Below are positions 49,912 through 60,700 of a stretch of DNA of 64,000 nt, in pieces (the stretch's first letter is position 1; each line of letters opens with the position of its first letter). Source of the DNA: Hondaea fermentalgiana (taxonomy: Eukaryota; Sar; Bigyra; Thraustochytrida; Thraustochytriidae); NCBI GenBank assembly GCA_014084085.1, contig NPFB01000017.1, forward strand, positions 124,612 through 188,611, given 5' to 3'. Made by a program: the position numbers and the translations under genes. Under the pieces are notes generated by a model. It ran no database searches. It was not told the DNA's origin and saw nothing but the letters and a program-made list of their open reading frames with translations.

Positions 49912-50943
49912 TTCCGTACACTGTTCACCCACGGAGGCCTGCACTTGTGTGTATGTGTGTAGCATGCTCCAACAATCAATGCACATTATTTCCTTTACGT
50001 TTTCTTCCTCTCCCCCTTGTTCTGGCACAGCTCAAATCGTTTCTGGTCACCAGGTAGTAGTGACTGCTAACTGGGGGCCCATGGACACACTGACGATACG
50101 ATGCCGACTGCTCGAGCTGCTCACCATCGCCAGCACTGATACAGCGAGAAGGAAAGACACTCTCCAGGGCCCGTTTACAAAACACAATTGCCCGCCAGTC
50201 GACAAACCAACGCATCTTTATTTGTATGTGCACGAACAACAATCTTGATCTTGGTCCGCGCCAAGCAACTCACCAAGGGTCACTGTCAAGCTCGCCGCTC
50301 TCTCCCTCTCCTCGCCATCATGATGGAACTGCTACGGAACCATTCTGGAACGAATCTGCTGCCTTTTGCTGCCGATCCGCAACAAAACCCAAGCGGGCAC
50401 TTGCGGCGCCTGCGGGCCGTGTTGCGCGGGCGTTAGGGCGACTTGCGCGCGCGCGAATAGCCCACTTGCAGCGCGCGCCATAGCCCACTTGCGGCGGCCA
50501 GCAGCCGCGGCAAAGATAACTTTGCCCCGCCGGCGCAACACCATTTCAATGATCCTGTCAAACCTGCGCGGGCAGAGATAGATTGCGCGCGACGGTCGGT
50601 CGGTCGGTCGGTCCCTCCCTCGGACGAGGTCGCCGCGGCGCACGAGCCCCCGCCCGCCCCCGCGCGAAGCGAAGCCGCACGCAAGGCCGCCCGCCCGCCC
50701 GCCCNNNNNNNNNNNNNNNNNNNNNNNNNNNNNNNNNNNNNNNNNNNNNNNNNNNNNNNNNNNNNNNNNNNNNNNNNNNNNNNNNNNNNNNNNNNNNNNN
50801 NNNNACGCACGCACGCACGCACGCACGCAAGCGTCGCCGCCCGCGAAGACCGCCAGCGCGGCAGCTCAGGCTCCAGCTCCCGCTCCAGCTCCAGCGCAAG
50901 GCCGAGCTCAGGCCCAGGCGACGCGGCAGCAGCGGCAGGCAGC
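49912..50943. other. intergenic with assembly gap
   Basis: Downstream flank of the AP2 gene and promoter of MIC60. An AT-richer part to about 50370 gives way to a GC-rich part with GGTC (50595-50613), CCCG and ACGC (50805-50829) runs on both sides of the N gap. Confidence 0.55.
50705..50804. other. assembly gap of 100 N
   Basis: Exactly 100 N between a GCCC run and an ACGC run; low-complexity sequence probably caused the assembly break. Confidence 0.99.
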
Positions 50944-52737
50944 ATGCAGGCAGGGTCGCTCGCACGCAGCACGCTCCGCGGCAAGGGCGCGGCGCCGCGG
51001 CTGGCGCGGTCGCTCTCAACCGCAGGGAAGCCGACGCCGCCGCCAAGGACGGCCGTCGCGCAGCCCGAGGCCAGCAGCAGCGGGGGCGGCGCCGGCAGGC
51101 TCCTCCTCCTGGGCGCCGTGCTCGCGCCCCCCGCCTATGTCGCCTACATGACGCGCGAGGACAGCGAGTTCAGGAAAAAGTTCGAGGCGTCCGCGCCCGC
51201 CGTCTACGACATGGTCTCCCCCTACCTCATCGACGACCACAGCGAGACCACGGGCAGCTCACACGAGTTCGACGGCTTCAATCTCGCCGCGCTCAAGAGC
51301 GAGCTCGACGACATTGAGTCTCGCATCGAAAGCGCGGCCAGCAAGGGTGTCACCTTCACCAAGGAGGAGGTCAGCGCCATCAAGCACAAGGTCGAAGACA
51401 AGCTCGCCCAAATTACCAAGGGCAGTGAGGCCAAGGACGAGGCCCCCAAGGATGCCAAGTCCACCGCCAAGACCGAGGCCTCCGCCCAGCAGAGCGACGC
51501 CGAAGACGAGGAGGAAGAGGAAAAGGAACCCGAACCCACGACCGAGAAGAAAAAGGCGACCATCTCCCGCGGCAAGCTCGATGCCATCCAGCGACGTGCC
51601 CGTGGCCTCAAGGCCAAGGCCGACCAGAGCGCCGCGCAGCAAATCAAGGACATGGAGACTGAACTCCGCAAGGACCTCGAGGTCGTCCTCGCCCACGATC
51701 TCGGCTCCCTCGACGAGGAGGGCCTCCGTCGCCGCGTCGTCCAGCTCGTCCTCGAACTCAAGGACCGCAACCGTTGGGAGGCCATGCGCATGTACGAGCT
51801 CACCAAGCAGCACACCGACGATGTCGTGAAAAAGTACGACGAACTCCTCCGCGACCAGTCCGAGCGCTACGAGGACCTCATCCGCGCCGAGGCCGCAGAC
51901 GCTGCTTCCCGCGCCTCCGACGCCGCTGATCAGCGCGCCGAGGAACACTTTAGCCGCGTCATCTTCAACAAGGAGCAGCAGTGGCACCGCAACACCCAGG
52001 AGGCCCTCGAACGCCAGCGCGCCGAGCTTGCGCGCGACATGGAGCAAAAGTTTGCACAGGCCAAGGCCCAGCTCGAGTCCAAGGCCTCAGAGGACATTGC
52101 CTCACGCGTCAAGGCCCTCGGCGCTCTCAAGGACAAGGTCAAGAGCCTTCAGTCTGCGCTTCAGAAGCGCTCCGACAACGAGCAGCTCGCACGCAACCTT
52201 CGTCAAATGTCGCTCGCCGTTCTTGAGGCCCAGGACGCGCTCTACAAGCGGCCTCAGGAAGTCGGCTTCGCATTGCAAAAGCTCAAGGCTGCTGCCGGGG
52301 GCGATCAGTCCATCGAGTCCTCCCTCTCCGCTCTCTCCCCCCGTATTCTCCATTCCGGCGTCGCCGACGAGCTCGACCTCCTGCAGCGCTTCGAGTCCGT
52401 CTACGACGAGTGTTACAAGGTCGCGCTCGTCCCTGACGAGAACGCTGGCATCGTCGAGTATGCCGTTGCACGTGCGGTTGCCGCCCTTACTTTCCGTAGA
52501 TCCGACGCCCCGGCATCCTCCGAGGACCAAGAGTTCCACCTCACGCGCGCCCGTGCCCTTCTTAGAGAAAAGCACGACTTGGCCGCATCCCTCAAGGAGA
52601 TGGAGTGCCTCCGCGGCCTCGTCAAGAACACCGCTAGCGACTGGGTTGCCGAAGCCAAGGACCGCGTCGCCGTTGAGCAGGCCCTTGTCCTCGTCAAGTC
52701 TCACCTCAGCGTCTTGTCGGCCTCTCTCAGCAAGTAA
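50944..52737 (+). CDS. MIC60: MIC60 / mitofilin, MICOS complex subunit
   Basis: This 597-residue protein is the core MICOS subunit that shapes cristae junctions in the mitochondrial inner membrane. The Arg/Ser/Ala-rich N-terminus (LARSTLRGKGAAPRLARSLST) is a mitochondrial presequence. One transmembrane helix follows (GRLLLLGAVLAPPAYVAYM, about 51-69). An acidic linker (EDEEEEEKEPEPTTEKKK) and a long coiled coil (about 200-420) fill the intermembrane-space part. The C-terminal 180 residues hold the mitofilin signature region, including LARNLRQMSLAVLEAQDALYK and WVAEAKDRVAVEQALVLVKSHL. Layout and length match the family. Antisense frames over this gene are shadows. Confidence 0.9.
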   Translation: MQAGSLARSTLRGKGAAPRLARSLSTAGKPTPPPRTAVAQPEASSSGGGAGRLLLLGAVLAPPAYVAYMTREDSEFRKKFEASAPAVYDMVSPYLIDDHSETTGSSHEFDGFNLAALKSELDDIESRIESAASKGVTFTKEEVSAIKHKVEDKLAQITKGSEAKDEAPKDAKSTAKTEASAQQSDAEDEEEEEKEPEPTTEKKKATISRGKLDAIQRRARGLKAKADQSAAQQIKDMETELRKDLEVVLAHDLGSLDEEGLRRRVVQLVLELKDRNRWEAMRMYELTKQHTDDVVKKYDELLRDQSERYEDLIRAEAADAASRASDAADQRAEEHFSRVIFNKEQQWHRNTQEALERQRAELARDMEQKFAQAKAQLESKASEDIASRVKALGALKDKVKSLQSALQKRSDNEQLARNLRQMSLAVLEAQDALYKRPQEVGFALQKLKAAAGGDQSIESSLSALSPRILHSGVADELDLLQRFESVYDECYKVALVPDENAGIVEYAVARAVAALTFRRSDAPASSEDQEFHLTRARALLREKHDLAASLKEMECLRGLVKNTASDWVAEAKDRVAVEQALVLVKSHLSVLSASLSK

Positions 52738-53144
52738 ATCTCTTTCCTTGCGGCCTTGCTGCTGCTCATTATAGCCAGGACTCTCAGATTGCTTTTCTTT
52801 TTTGTGTCCCTTCCTTTTTCTTCTTTTTCTCAGTTTTTTCTCTCGCAGCCACATCGTCCGCATCGGTGTCTCGCCTAAGAGGCAAAAAATCAAGTACAAC
52901 ACAAACTCTTTTGGACAGCTTTCGAATCTTTCATTTTCTTTGCGGTTCTTTTTCGTTTGTTTGGCAAACATCAAAAGAAGGTGGCCTCCACCTCCAGATT
53001 CCATCGTCGGCTGCAGCACTTGACCAGGCTTCCATTGCGGACAGAAAGATGTCTTGCGATAATGTCTTTCCGGATCAGCGGGTGAAGCCTTGAAGCTTTA
53101 TTTTTATTTGAGGACGGAGGATTGCTGCACGCCCGCTCTCTCGC
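52738..53144. other. convergent 3' flanks
   Basis: Short AT-richer spacer where MIC60 and the GH92 gene converge. T-rich tract at about 52795-52840. No gene. Confidence 0.5.
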
Positions 53145-56100
53145 TCACGCCCCAAATACAAGCTCGCCTCCAGCCAATAGCTCTGCGTATGGAATTGTGA
53201 CCGCGTCGTCGTCAAACGTCAGCTTCTGGCCACGCCAGCTACCGCGCGTCGACGGCGTAAAATCCCTGAGTGGTGTCGTTGTCGCTTCTACCTCGCGTCG
53301 GATCGTAAGCTTGCCAGCTGCACGTCCCAGTTTGTCCACTGCTGGACGATCAATCGTGACAGTCCGGTATAACGGCGGAGCTCCTACTTGATACTTGCCC
53401 GAGCCAGGAACCAATGCATACAGCCCAATCGAAGACAACACAAACCATGAACTCATCTCTCCATTGTCCTCGTCACCGGCGTAGCCAAAATCGCCGTATT
53501 GCGTGCGAAGCGTGTGGTGAATGTATCGTTGTCCGTCCAACGGGCAGCCTGCGTGTGCAAACATGTACAACACATGGTGCACCGGCTGATTATTGTGAGC
53601 GTACTCGCCAAAAGAGTGCTGCAGCATCTCATTCATTTCGTGGATCTTGTCTCGGTTCGTAACACTTCCGCGCCGCGTCATTGCATCCAACAGTACTTGA
53701 CACAGCCGAGACGGTTGCTCAGGACCTGCAGGGTCAGCATTCTCGTACGCTTCGCGCAAACCCTTGGGATCATGCGGAACGTAAAATCGGTACTGCCACG
53801 GGCCACCCTCCGTGTACGGGCCCATCCACTCGTTGCTCCTAAAAGGGTCTACAAAGCTTCCTGACGCTCTTTTGGGGCGGAAAAATTTGGTCGCCGGGTC
53901 CCACAGATTTCGCCAGTTCTTGGAGCGCCTTTTCAGCCGCTGAGCAAGCACCTTGTCGCCTCTTGCTTCGGCAACAATGGAACCTACACCATCCGACAGA
54001 TAGTAGTTGAGCGAGAGAGAAACAGTGCCCCCCCGATGTTGATCATGCGGCACAAAACCAAAACGATCGTACTCTTGGAGAAAATTGCGTCCATTCGGCA
54101 CATGTTCATCAGTCGCAGAACGCTTGATGTAGTCCATTGCGTCAACTTGGCTCTTGGCCGATAGTGCGCCATTCACAATGCCTTCTGCGAGGCTTACCTC
54201 ACCCATTGAGCCCTCCATCGATCCGACGCGCCCCGGCGATGCCCACTGCGTGAGCATACGGTTCGGATCCTCGCGAAGAGCATTCACCCATCCCTCCATA
54301 ATGTCCACGACGAGGTCTGGGTAGATTAGGTGCAGCATCGGGTACTGCGCACGATATGCATCCCAAAAGCCCGAGTCGGTGGAGATGGGCCCTTCGAAAA
54401 AGTGCATTGGCTGATACGGGCTCCAATGACGTTCCTTTCCGTTCTCGTCCACCTCGGTCAACGGTCTTGGGAAAAGGAGGCCACGATACAAGCACGAATA
54501 CAACGTCTCTTCCGCCGCAACGAGCTCATCGTGCGAGTCTGCAGTCACCTGCACGCGACCGAGCAACTCGTTCCACCGGGCTGCGCCTTCCTCGCGAATG
54601 CGGTCAAACTGCACTGCATCCCAACCAAGACTAGCACCTAGCTCTCGCCCAAGGTTCAAACGAGCCTGCTTGGCAGAGATGAACGAGGTACCCACGCGCA
54701 AAAGCACCTTGGTGCGCTTGCCATGCACGGGGTTCCAAGAAACGCGATGTGTCGTCGTGTCCAGCTTCATGTCAAGAGTTTTGTCTTCTGCCACAATCTC
54801 TGCATACACGTGATGCTTCATGAGCGCAGGGGCGTCAAAAACGGAGTGCTCTGTGGAGTACGCGGTAAATCGCACCACGTTACCCTCATTACCCGCCGAT
54901 CTTTTCTCTGGCCCAGCATCGGCAGGGCGGAGGTTGCTAAGGTACTTAAAATCAATGCCTGGCGCCTCCCCGCCCGAAGGGTATCCGAAGCGGAAGATTG
55001 CTGCGCGTTCAGTCACGGCAAGCTCCACGCTCACACAATCCTGACCAACACAGTCTGAGGTCACTTTTACCGACATGTAGTGCGGCAACATGATTGCCCC
55101 CTGTCTATCATATGTGCGAGGCTTGCTACCGTCTTTGTACGGCGCCCTTTGCCACATAGGTCTCACGTCAAAGAAACCATAGTCTCCGATCCATGGCGAA
55201 GGTTGGTGAGTGCAGCGAATCCCGGCAAAGCTTTGCTTGTATGGATTGAAGAACCACGCTTCCCGACCATTGATTGTATTAGTCAGGGCCCAGTGCGTCA
55301 TACCAAAAGGCCGCGAGACAAGAGGAAGAGCATTGCCACGACTGTTCGACCTCCAGCTCTTATTGTCCGTGCCACGCAGGATGTCCACCACTTCGACAGG
55401 CGACTTGCCCAAAGCTGTCTTGTGTGCTTGCCACCCTGCCTGTTGGGCCGAAAGCTGCGTCGTGCTCAACGTTCCAGACTCCAAAGTGTCAAACTTCGTA
55501 CTTGACACCTGCGAGCCTGCGGCTACTACTTCGGATCGGCCAGAGCTGCTTCCGTGCCGCAAGCGCGGTTTTGGGGTCGAGACATCCGGCACAGCATCGC
55601 TGGTTTGGGATGACCTTGCTGCCGCCAAGCGCTCCGCGTTTGTAGCCCTTGCAAGGGCCTCATCTCTTTCTGTCCTTAGCTTTGCCTCGGAAGCCTTTGC
55701 AGAAAGTAAGGTGGCGTCAGCTGCCCGCCGCGCTTTTGCTGCATCGGCAAGCGCCTTGTCGCGCTCTGCTTCGAGGCGGGCTACCGTTTTCGTGGCCTCG
55801 GAAAGCTCGACTTCCACCATCGCTCGTGCGCTCACCATGGCCATTTCACGAATCGCTTTCGTGTCGGCCTCTGCCCGGAGAAAGGTATCATCTTGGTCGC
55901 ATCGATTCTCGCATCCAATATTGGACAAGAGCATCCAGCCCCCAAAGACCCACGCCATGACGAGCACGACCGCGAGCCAAACAGCCCACAAACGAACCCT
56001 TGACAGGAAAGGCTTTCCTCGCGACGCACCGCGATTCCGGTCTCCTGCACGGGACCTTGGCCACGGCCGCGATGAAGAGCGCCGTCCGTGCGGCAGCGAT

Positions 56101-56159
56101 CCCGCCGTCGTCGCCGGCAGCGACGAGAGCGACGTCGGTGCGTGCAGGTCCTGCGACAT
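53145..56159 (-). CDS. GH92 alpha-mannosidase, type II membrane protein
   Basis: From the ATG at 56159 the protein has 1004 residues. A basic N-terminus of about 55 residues precedes one hydrophobic segment (LWAVWLAVVLVMAWVFGGWMLL, about 57-78), giving type II topology like Golgi glycosidases. Residues about 95-175 form a heptad-rich stalk (TKTVARLEAERDKALADAAK). The remainder is a family GH92 catalytic region: RPFGMTHWALTN, HQPSPWIGDYG, YRAQYPMLHLIYPD, HNNQPVHHVLYMF, and GDEDNGEMSSWFVLSSIGLY, the family's acidic catalytic segment with a variant GDEDNGE. GH92 enzymes are calcium-dependent exo-alpha-mannosidases, best known from Bacteroidetes. Here it would trim mannose from glycoproteins in the Golgi. 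The reading frame stays open upstream to 57140, but there it overlaps the divergent SNARE gene and is not credible protein. Confidence 0.9.
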   Translation of the reverse strand: MSQDLHAPTSLSSLPATTAGSLPHGRRSSSRPWPRSRAGDRNRGASRGKPFLSRVRLWAVWLAVVLVMAWVFGGWMLLSNIGCENRCDQDDTFLRAEADTKAIREMAMVSARAMVEVELSEATKTVARLEAERDKALADAAKARRAADATLLSAKASEAKLRTERDEALARATNAERLAAARSSQTSDAVPDVSTPKPRLRHGSSSGRSEVVAAGSQVSSTKFDTLESGTLSTTQLSAQQAGWQAHKTALGKSPVEVVDILRGTDNKSWRSNSRGNALPLVSRPFGMTHWALTNTINGREAWFFNPYKQSFAGIRCTHQPSPWIGDYGFFDVRPMWQRAPYKDGSKPRTYDRQGAIMLPHYMSVKVTSDCVGQDCVSVELAVTERAAIFRFGYPSGGEAPGIDFKYLSNLRPADAGPEKRSAGNEGNVVRFTAYSTEHSVFDAPALMKHHVYAEIVAEDKTLDMKLDTTTHRVSWNPVHGKRTKVLLRVGTSFISAKQARLNLGRELGASLGWDAVQFDRIREEGAARWNELLGRVQVTADSHDELVAAEETLYSCLYRGLLFPRPLTEVDENGKERHWSPYQPMHFFEGPISTDSGFWDAYRAQYPMLHLIYPDLVVDIMEGWVNALREDPNRMLTQWASPGRVGSMEGSMGEVSLAEGIVNGALSAKSQVDAMDYIKRSATDEHVPNGRNFLQEYDRFGFVPHDQHRGGTVSLSLNYYLSDGVGSIVAEARGDKVLAQRLKRRSKNWRNLWDPATKFFRPKRASGSFVDPFRSNEWMGPYTEGGPWQYRFYVPHDPKGLREAYENADPAGPEQPSRLCQVLLDAMTRRGSVTNRDKIHEMNEMLQHSFGEYAHNNQPVHHVLYMFAHAGCPLDGQRYIHHTLRTQYGDFGYAGDEDNGEMSSWFVLSSIGLYALVPGSGKYQVGAPPLYRTVTIDRPAVDKLGRAAGKLTIRREVEATTTPLRDFTPSTRGSWRGQKLTFDDDAVTIPYAELLAGGELVFGA

Positions 56160-56669
56160 CGTCGCGCGTGAACGGGAGGGAGTCTCGCTCGGCTGCCCCT
56201 TGGCCCCTCTCCCAAAAGACGTGCGCCCACCCAGACGAGCCGCGCACAGCCTCGACCGGCGTCTCCGCCCTGGCGCGCGGCGTGGCGTGCGGCGCCCCCG
56301 ACGGCGGCCGCGCCCCGCGTCGCGCCACCGCGACTCGGCGTCTGAGAAGTTGTTCTGCCTCGCGTCTCCGATCTGGCGGCTCGTTTCGAACTGCCTCCGC
56401 GTCGCAGCGCGATGCGCCGCGGCGCCAAGTGGCGTATCCGCGCAAAGTTCACTTCGCGCGCGGTTTGCTCCACTTGCGCAGCCGCCATCCGTAGCGCGGC
56501 AGGCGCGACCAAGTTGGCGAAGGAGAAAGCAGAATCGAACGTCTCGCTCGAGATCGATCGATCGATCGATCGAGACCGCAGCAGCGGCGCGGCGCTCCAG
56601 GCGGGCGGCGGCGCGGCGGAGACCGGCGAGCGGCGCAGCGGCGCAGCGGCGCAGCGGCGGGCGGGAGAG
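56160..56669. promoter_or_regulatory. shared divergent promoter region (GH92 / Gos28)
   Basis: Only 510 bases separate the two start codons, which face away from each other. The sequence is GC-rich with a GATC run (56551-56572) and GCGGCGCAGC repeats (56625-56662) close to the SNARE start. It is probably a bidirectional promoter; no TATA-like box stands out. Confidence 0.45.
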
Positions 56670-57341
56670 ATGCAGTCGTGGAAGGACCTGCGCCGCGCGG
56701 CCAAAGCGCAGGAGAATGCGCTCGAGTCCGCGCTGGCAAGGTACGTCAAGGTGGACGTGGACGCGAACAACCCCGAGGCCGTGGGCGAGGTGGAGGCCGC
56801 GCTGGAGACGGAGATCGGGACGCTGCTGAGGAACCTGGATGAGTCCATCGACAAGCTCGTCTCGTGCACGACGCAGGACCGGCCGCCCACCAGCACAGCG
56901 CAGATCCAGCGCCTCAGGGAGATTCTGCGCGACCAGACGTCCACCTTTCGCATGAACCAAAAGAAGCTCAACAGCCGCCGCGAATCGCTCTCGCTGCAAC
57001 GATTCATGGCTCGCGATGGTGCTCGCGCAGGAGGCTCTGCGGATCGGGATGCCGAGACCCTGCTCATCAGGGAACAGGACTCCATTCAGAACGCCACACA
57101 TGCTGCAGGAAACATTATCGATCAGGCATCCGCCGTGCATGGCGAACTCCTCAGCCAGCGTGCTCGCTTCATGGGCACCACAGACCGCCTCGTGGACATG
57201 GGTCGTCGTGTCCCCGGCATCAACACGCTCATCAAGCGCATCCAGGACAAGCGAACTCGCGACAACACCATTCTTGCACTCGTCATTGCCGTGTGCGTCT
57301 GTCTCATCTTGTGGTACGAGCTCGCTGGCTGGGGATTGTAA
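56670..57341 (+). CDS. GOSR1: Golgi Qb-SNARE, Gos28/GOSR1 family
   Basis: The 223-residue tail-anchored protein is a Qb-SNARE acting in ER-Golgi and intra-Golgi vesicle fusion. The N-terminal helical region starts MQSWKDLRRAAKAQENALE, the Gos28 pattern of WxxLR then a helix. The SNARE helix includes IREQDSIQNATHAAGNIIDQAS and LSQRARFMGTTDRLVDMGRRVPGINTLIKRIQ, and the GRRVPGINTLIKRI end is diagnostic for GOSR1. The C-terminus is a transmembrane anchor (ILALVIAVCVCLILWYELA). The length is close to human GOSR1 (about 250). The start ATG is in the context GAGAGATGC. Confidence 0.93.
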   Translation: MQSWKDLRRAAKAQENALESALARYVKVDVDANNPEAVGEVEAALETEIGTLLRNLDESIDKLVSCTTQDRPPTSTAQIQRLREILRDQTSTFRMNQKKLNSRRESLSLQRFMARDGARAGGSADRDAETLLIREQDSIQNATHAAGNIIDQASAVHGELLSQRARFMGTTDRLVDMGRRVPGINTLIKRIQDKRTRDNTILALVIAVCVCLILWYELAGWGL

Positions 57342-57728
57342 AGCACTGCTCTCTGCAACCTCCCTCCCGCTCTCGCACTTGCTCTGTAACTTCGCGTTTC
57401 GTGTGGCTCCTTTTCACTTGGTTTGACGCGACTTTCCCTCATTTTAGCATCAGACCTTATCCATCCATCCATCCACCAAGGTATACTCTTTTATAAAAAA
57501 TTGACGAATGACTGACTCTGACCATGTTCGAACAACAAAAGACAAAAACACAAGCAACGAATCCAACAAGCAAAAATGCTGAGCTTGACTTCTTTTTAGG
57601 GGCGGGGGGGGGGGACTCTCACACATCTTCATCTTTACTTTGGTCTCCCTTTTTCAAAAATTTCTCTGGGCCTAGACCTGGGCCCTAATTTTGTTATCCT
57701 GTGGTCTGGACCTAGACCAAGATCTTGA
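57342..57728. other. convergent 3' flanks
   Basis: Spacer where the Gos28 and SPAG17-like genes converge. It holds an A-rich part, a G run (57603-57613) and the near-palindromic segment GGTCTGGACCTAGACC at 57703-57718, next to a related CTAGACCTGGGCCC at 57673-57686. Confidence 0.5.
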
Positions 57729-60700
57729 TTAGTCTGTTAAAGAAAAGGAATACTTGAGCCCTTCCGCAAGCGGGGCATCACGAGGCGCCGGTCGTGGCTT
57801 GCGACTTGGCGAGCTCGCTCCACCCTCAGACTCGTCCTCCTGCCGCGAGTCATTCATGGCCTTTCCTTCCGAGATACGCGTATCTTGCGCATCATCCCCC
57901 GGGGCTGCAGGCTCCATTGTCGGGTCTTGCAATGAAGCAGCACCTAAGAGCGTTACAGGATCAGCCACATCGTGCTGCTGTGAAAGAGAAGATTTTGATG
58001 ACTTGAAGCTTGAATCTGCAGCGCGCCGCTTCGCAGCTGCCTTTGCAAGGCGTTTGCGTTCCTTTGCAATGATTGCTTGAATCTTCCTCTCTTCCGCTTT
58101 CGCAGCGTCCGGTCGCAAGTCGTCGACATTAAAGCGATTCTCGAGCGCATCCATCTGGATACGCCACTCCGCGTACGCAGCGTCTGCTTGCAGCACGAAA
58201 CGTCGCTCCTCATCAGAGACAGCGTTGACACGCTTGATGCTGTCCAAGAGCACCTTGTCCTCGGGCTCAACGCACAATATCTCCTCCTCCTCCATGCGCG
58301 CAGGTTGCTCTCCACCCTTGGCCTGCGCCCGTGCAAGCTCAAATTGCGCGACCTCAGCGTCGACGTGGACAATTCGTGGAACGAGCGCATCCGTGGCATT
58401 GAGTTGGCGAGGCGCATTCGCAAGACGAAGCTCGAGGCATTCAATCTCGAATTCGGTCTCATGCAGGGTCGAAGCGTTCTTTTCTTCTTGGGCAATTGCA
58501 TCAAAGAAGCTTCCGCGATGAGCACGCTCGGCGCGTATTCGCTCTCTGGCCACCACAGACGTCTGCAAAAGCTCGTGGCCGCCGCCCATGCCGTCAAGAA
58601 CGAAAAGTCTCGGCCGCAGCGCATGGTTAATCACAGCTTCAACGGGACCAAATGAGCCCGAGAGAACCACCTCGCAGGTGACCTTGGCAACGTCTGTGAC
58701 ATTCGTCAAATTAAAAGTGTTCCGCTCGTTGTCTTGCATGCGCAACGATCCGGTTTCGCAATCGAAACGAAAACAGCCGATACTGTCGTCCTTCTCCTCT
58801 TCGTCTGGGCGACGGTTCTTCGCCTCGGAGGCTTCGTGCGTCGTATCCCAAGAGCGCCAAAGAACTTTGCCTTCGTCGCTGATGTGCACGGTGGTTCCAT
58901 CCGGCTTGAGGACGCGCAGATGGCCATTGATGTGGGCTGTCACTCTCGTATCATATTCGATCTGGACAACAGTTGCGTCAGGCGCCAGGGTGCTGCTCCG
59001 CACCACGTGTCCTCCACGCGAAATATCGACACGACCGCCTACCGAATGCCCATAGCATGTCGCTTCTGCAGCAGCATGAATCTTGACGGTCGCGAGACCA
59101 GGCGCTTCGACACGAATAGTGCCATCCGTACCCGTGAGGATGCGCGTTCCATCTTCGTGGCAGACAAGTCGTGTTCCATCGACGTGGCGGATGAGCATCA
59201 CCTGCACAATCTTCGGGTCATTGCCTTCTTCAGGGCGCTGCATGCGCTCCACGACGGTAGCGTCCGATTCGTAGTCTATGCGCGTTCTCACCTTGCCATC
59301 GTCGTGCATTGGAATCTTGACACTCTCTTCCCCATTACGGTAGATAATTACATCTCCACTGGCAAAGAGAACTCGCGAGCTGCCGTCGCTTAAAAATGAC
59401 ACAACCGTGCCTTGGTCCCGAATGACTCTGCACGATTCCCGTTTCTCCCAGCGCGGTGAACTCATCCGAATTTCGCCATTACTGCAATGCTCCAAACGCA
59501 AGCCGTCTGCGCAAGTGTACACCGAGGTCATGGTATCGAGCTTGTCAGGTTTGTTGGGCCATGCTGGCCCTCGCTGCACTTCAAGAAAGCCACCTTCCTC
59601 AAATGCAGCAAAAAAGGAGGGTTTCGACGCGCCAGGGCTCTGTCGCATCCCGAAACGGTGACCGTCCCGGTCTACGGAGCAGCTTGAGCGACCTTTACCC
59701 GCGAGAACGGTGTCAAGACGAATCACTGAGCCATCGCAGGGGAAAAAGAGCTCCGACTCCTGCTCGAGAGCGCGCAGTGGCTCGGCTTCGACATCGTAAA
59801 AGCAAGGTCGCTGACGAAGATCCAAGTTGGGCCATTCCGAAAATGTGGGTCGAAGGTTCGTGTGGGCAAAGGCAGAGCGTGTGATCTTGCACCGGCGTCC
59901 TGGCGGTGTGCGTCGATGAAGCGCGACAAGAAGCACGTCATAGCGTGCCATATACTGCGTCAATAGCAGCGGTTCCTCTGCGAGTGCCACCCCAAGCTGC
60001 TGGGGAGCACGAATTTCGTCCATTTCTCGCATGCAAATCCAGTCGGAAAAGTCCCAATCGGTACGAACACCGTTGGGAGGATCTGCGTCAGAAAGCATGC
60101 GCTCAAACTGCTGAATGATACGGACAAATTGTTCGCGAGAAGAGGACAAAGGAAGGAAAGTGTTGAATTGCGTATTGAGCAGCTGACGCGCCTGCTCGTC
60201 GAGAACGGGTCGTCGTGGCATGTGCTGCCTCCCACGCGCTCCGGGTGTGGGCGTCAGCATCCAATGTGAATGTTCAAGCGCAAGTTGAGCTTTGCTATTT
60301 GCCTCACGATCCGAAGCAAGTTGCAGACCGCAGCGATCGCCAAAATTCACAAAGTGCGTCTCGCCAGGTTCAGCGTCCTCAATGCTCGTCGATTCGATGA
60401 TGTTCAGTGGCTCATCAGCAACGGCGCCCACCAGAGCGTGCAATACGCCAGCAACGGAGTGCATTGGCTGTGTAGCACTCAGAGAACGGTACGAGGTCAT
60501 GAGCGGATCGTCCTCACGAATCGGCTTTGCTCCCCGTGGGATTTTCACGTGTTCACACAAACCCACATAGGTGAGAAAGCGGAACTTTTCCGCAGCAAGA
60601 CTCTGCGTGATTTCTGCAAACTTTGTGAGCAGCGTAAGCGGGCGATATGCAGACAAGTCGGCTGCTTTGGTCATGTCGCGAGGCGCCACATCGAGCTCGA

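Noticed and set aside
53145..57140. Upstream extension of the GH92 frame to 57140
   Set aside because: The extension is antisense to the Gos28 gene, has no domain, and the first plausible start before the membrane anchor is 56159.
57703..57718. Near-palindrome GGTCTGGACCTAGACC
   Set aside because: Only 16 bases and imperfect; expected by chance in a window this size, so not listed as a site.
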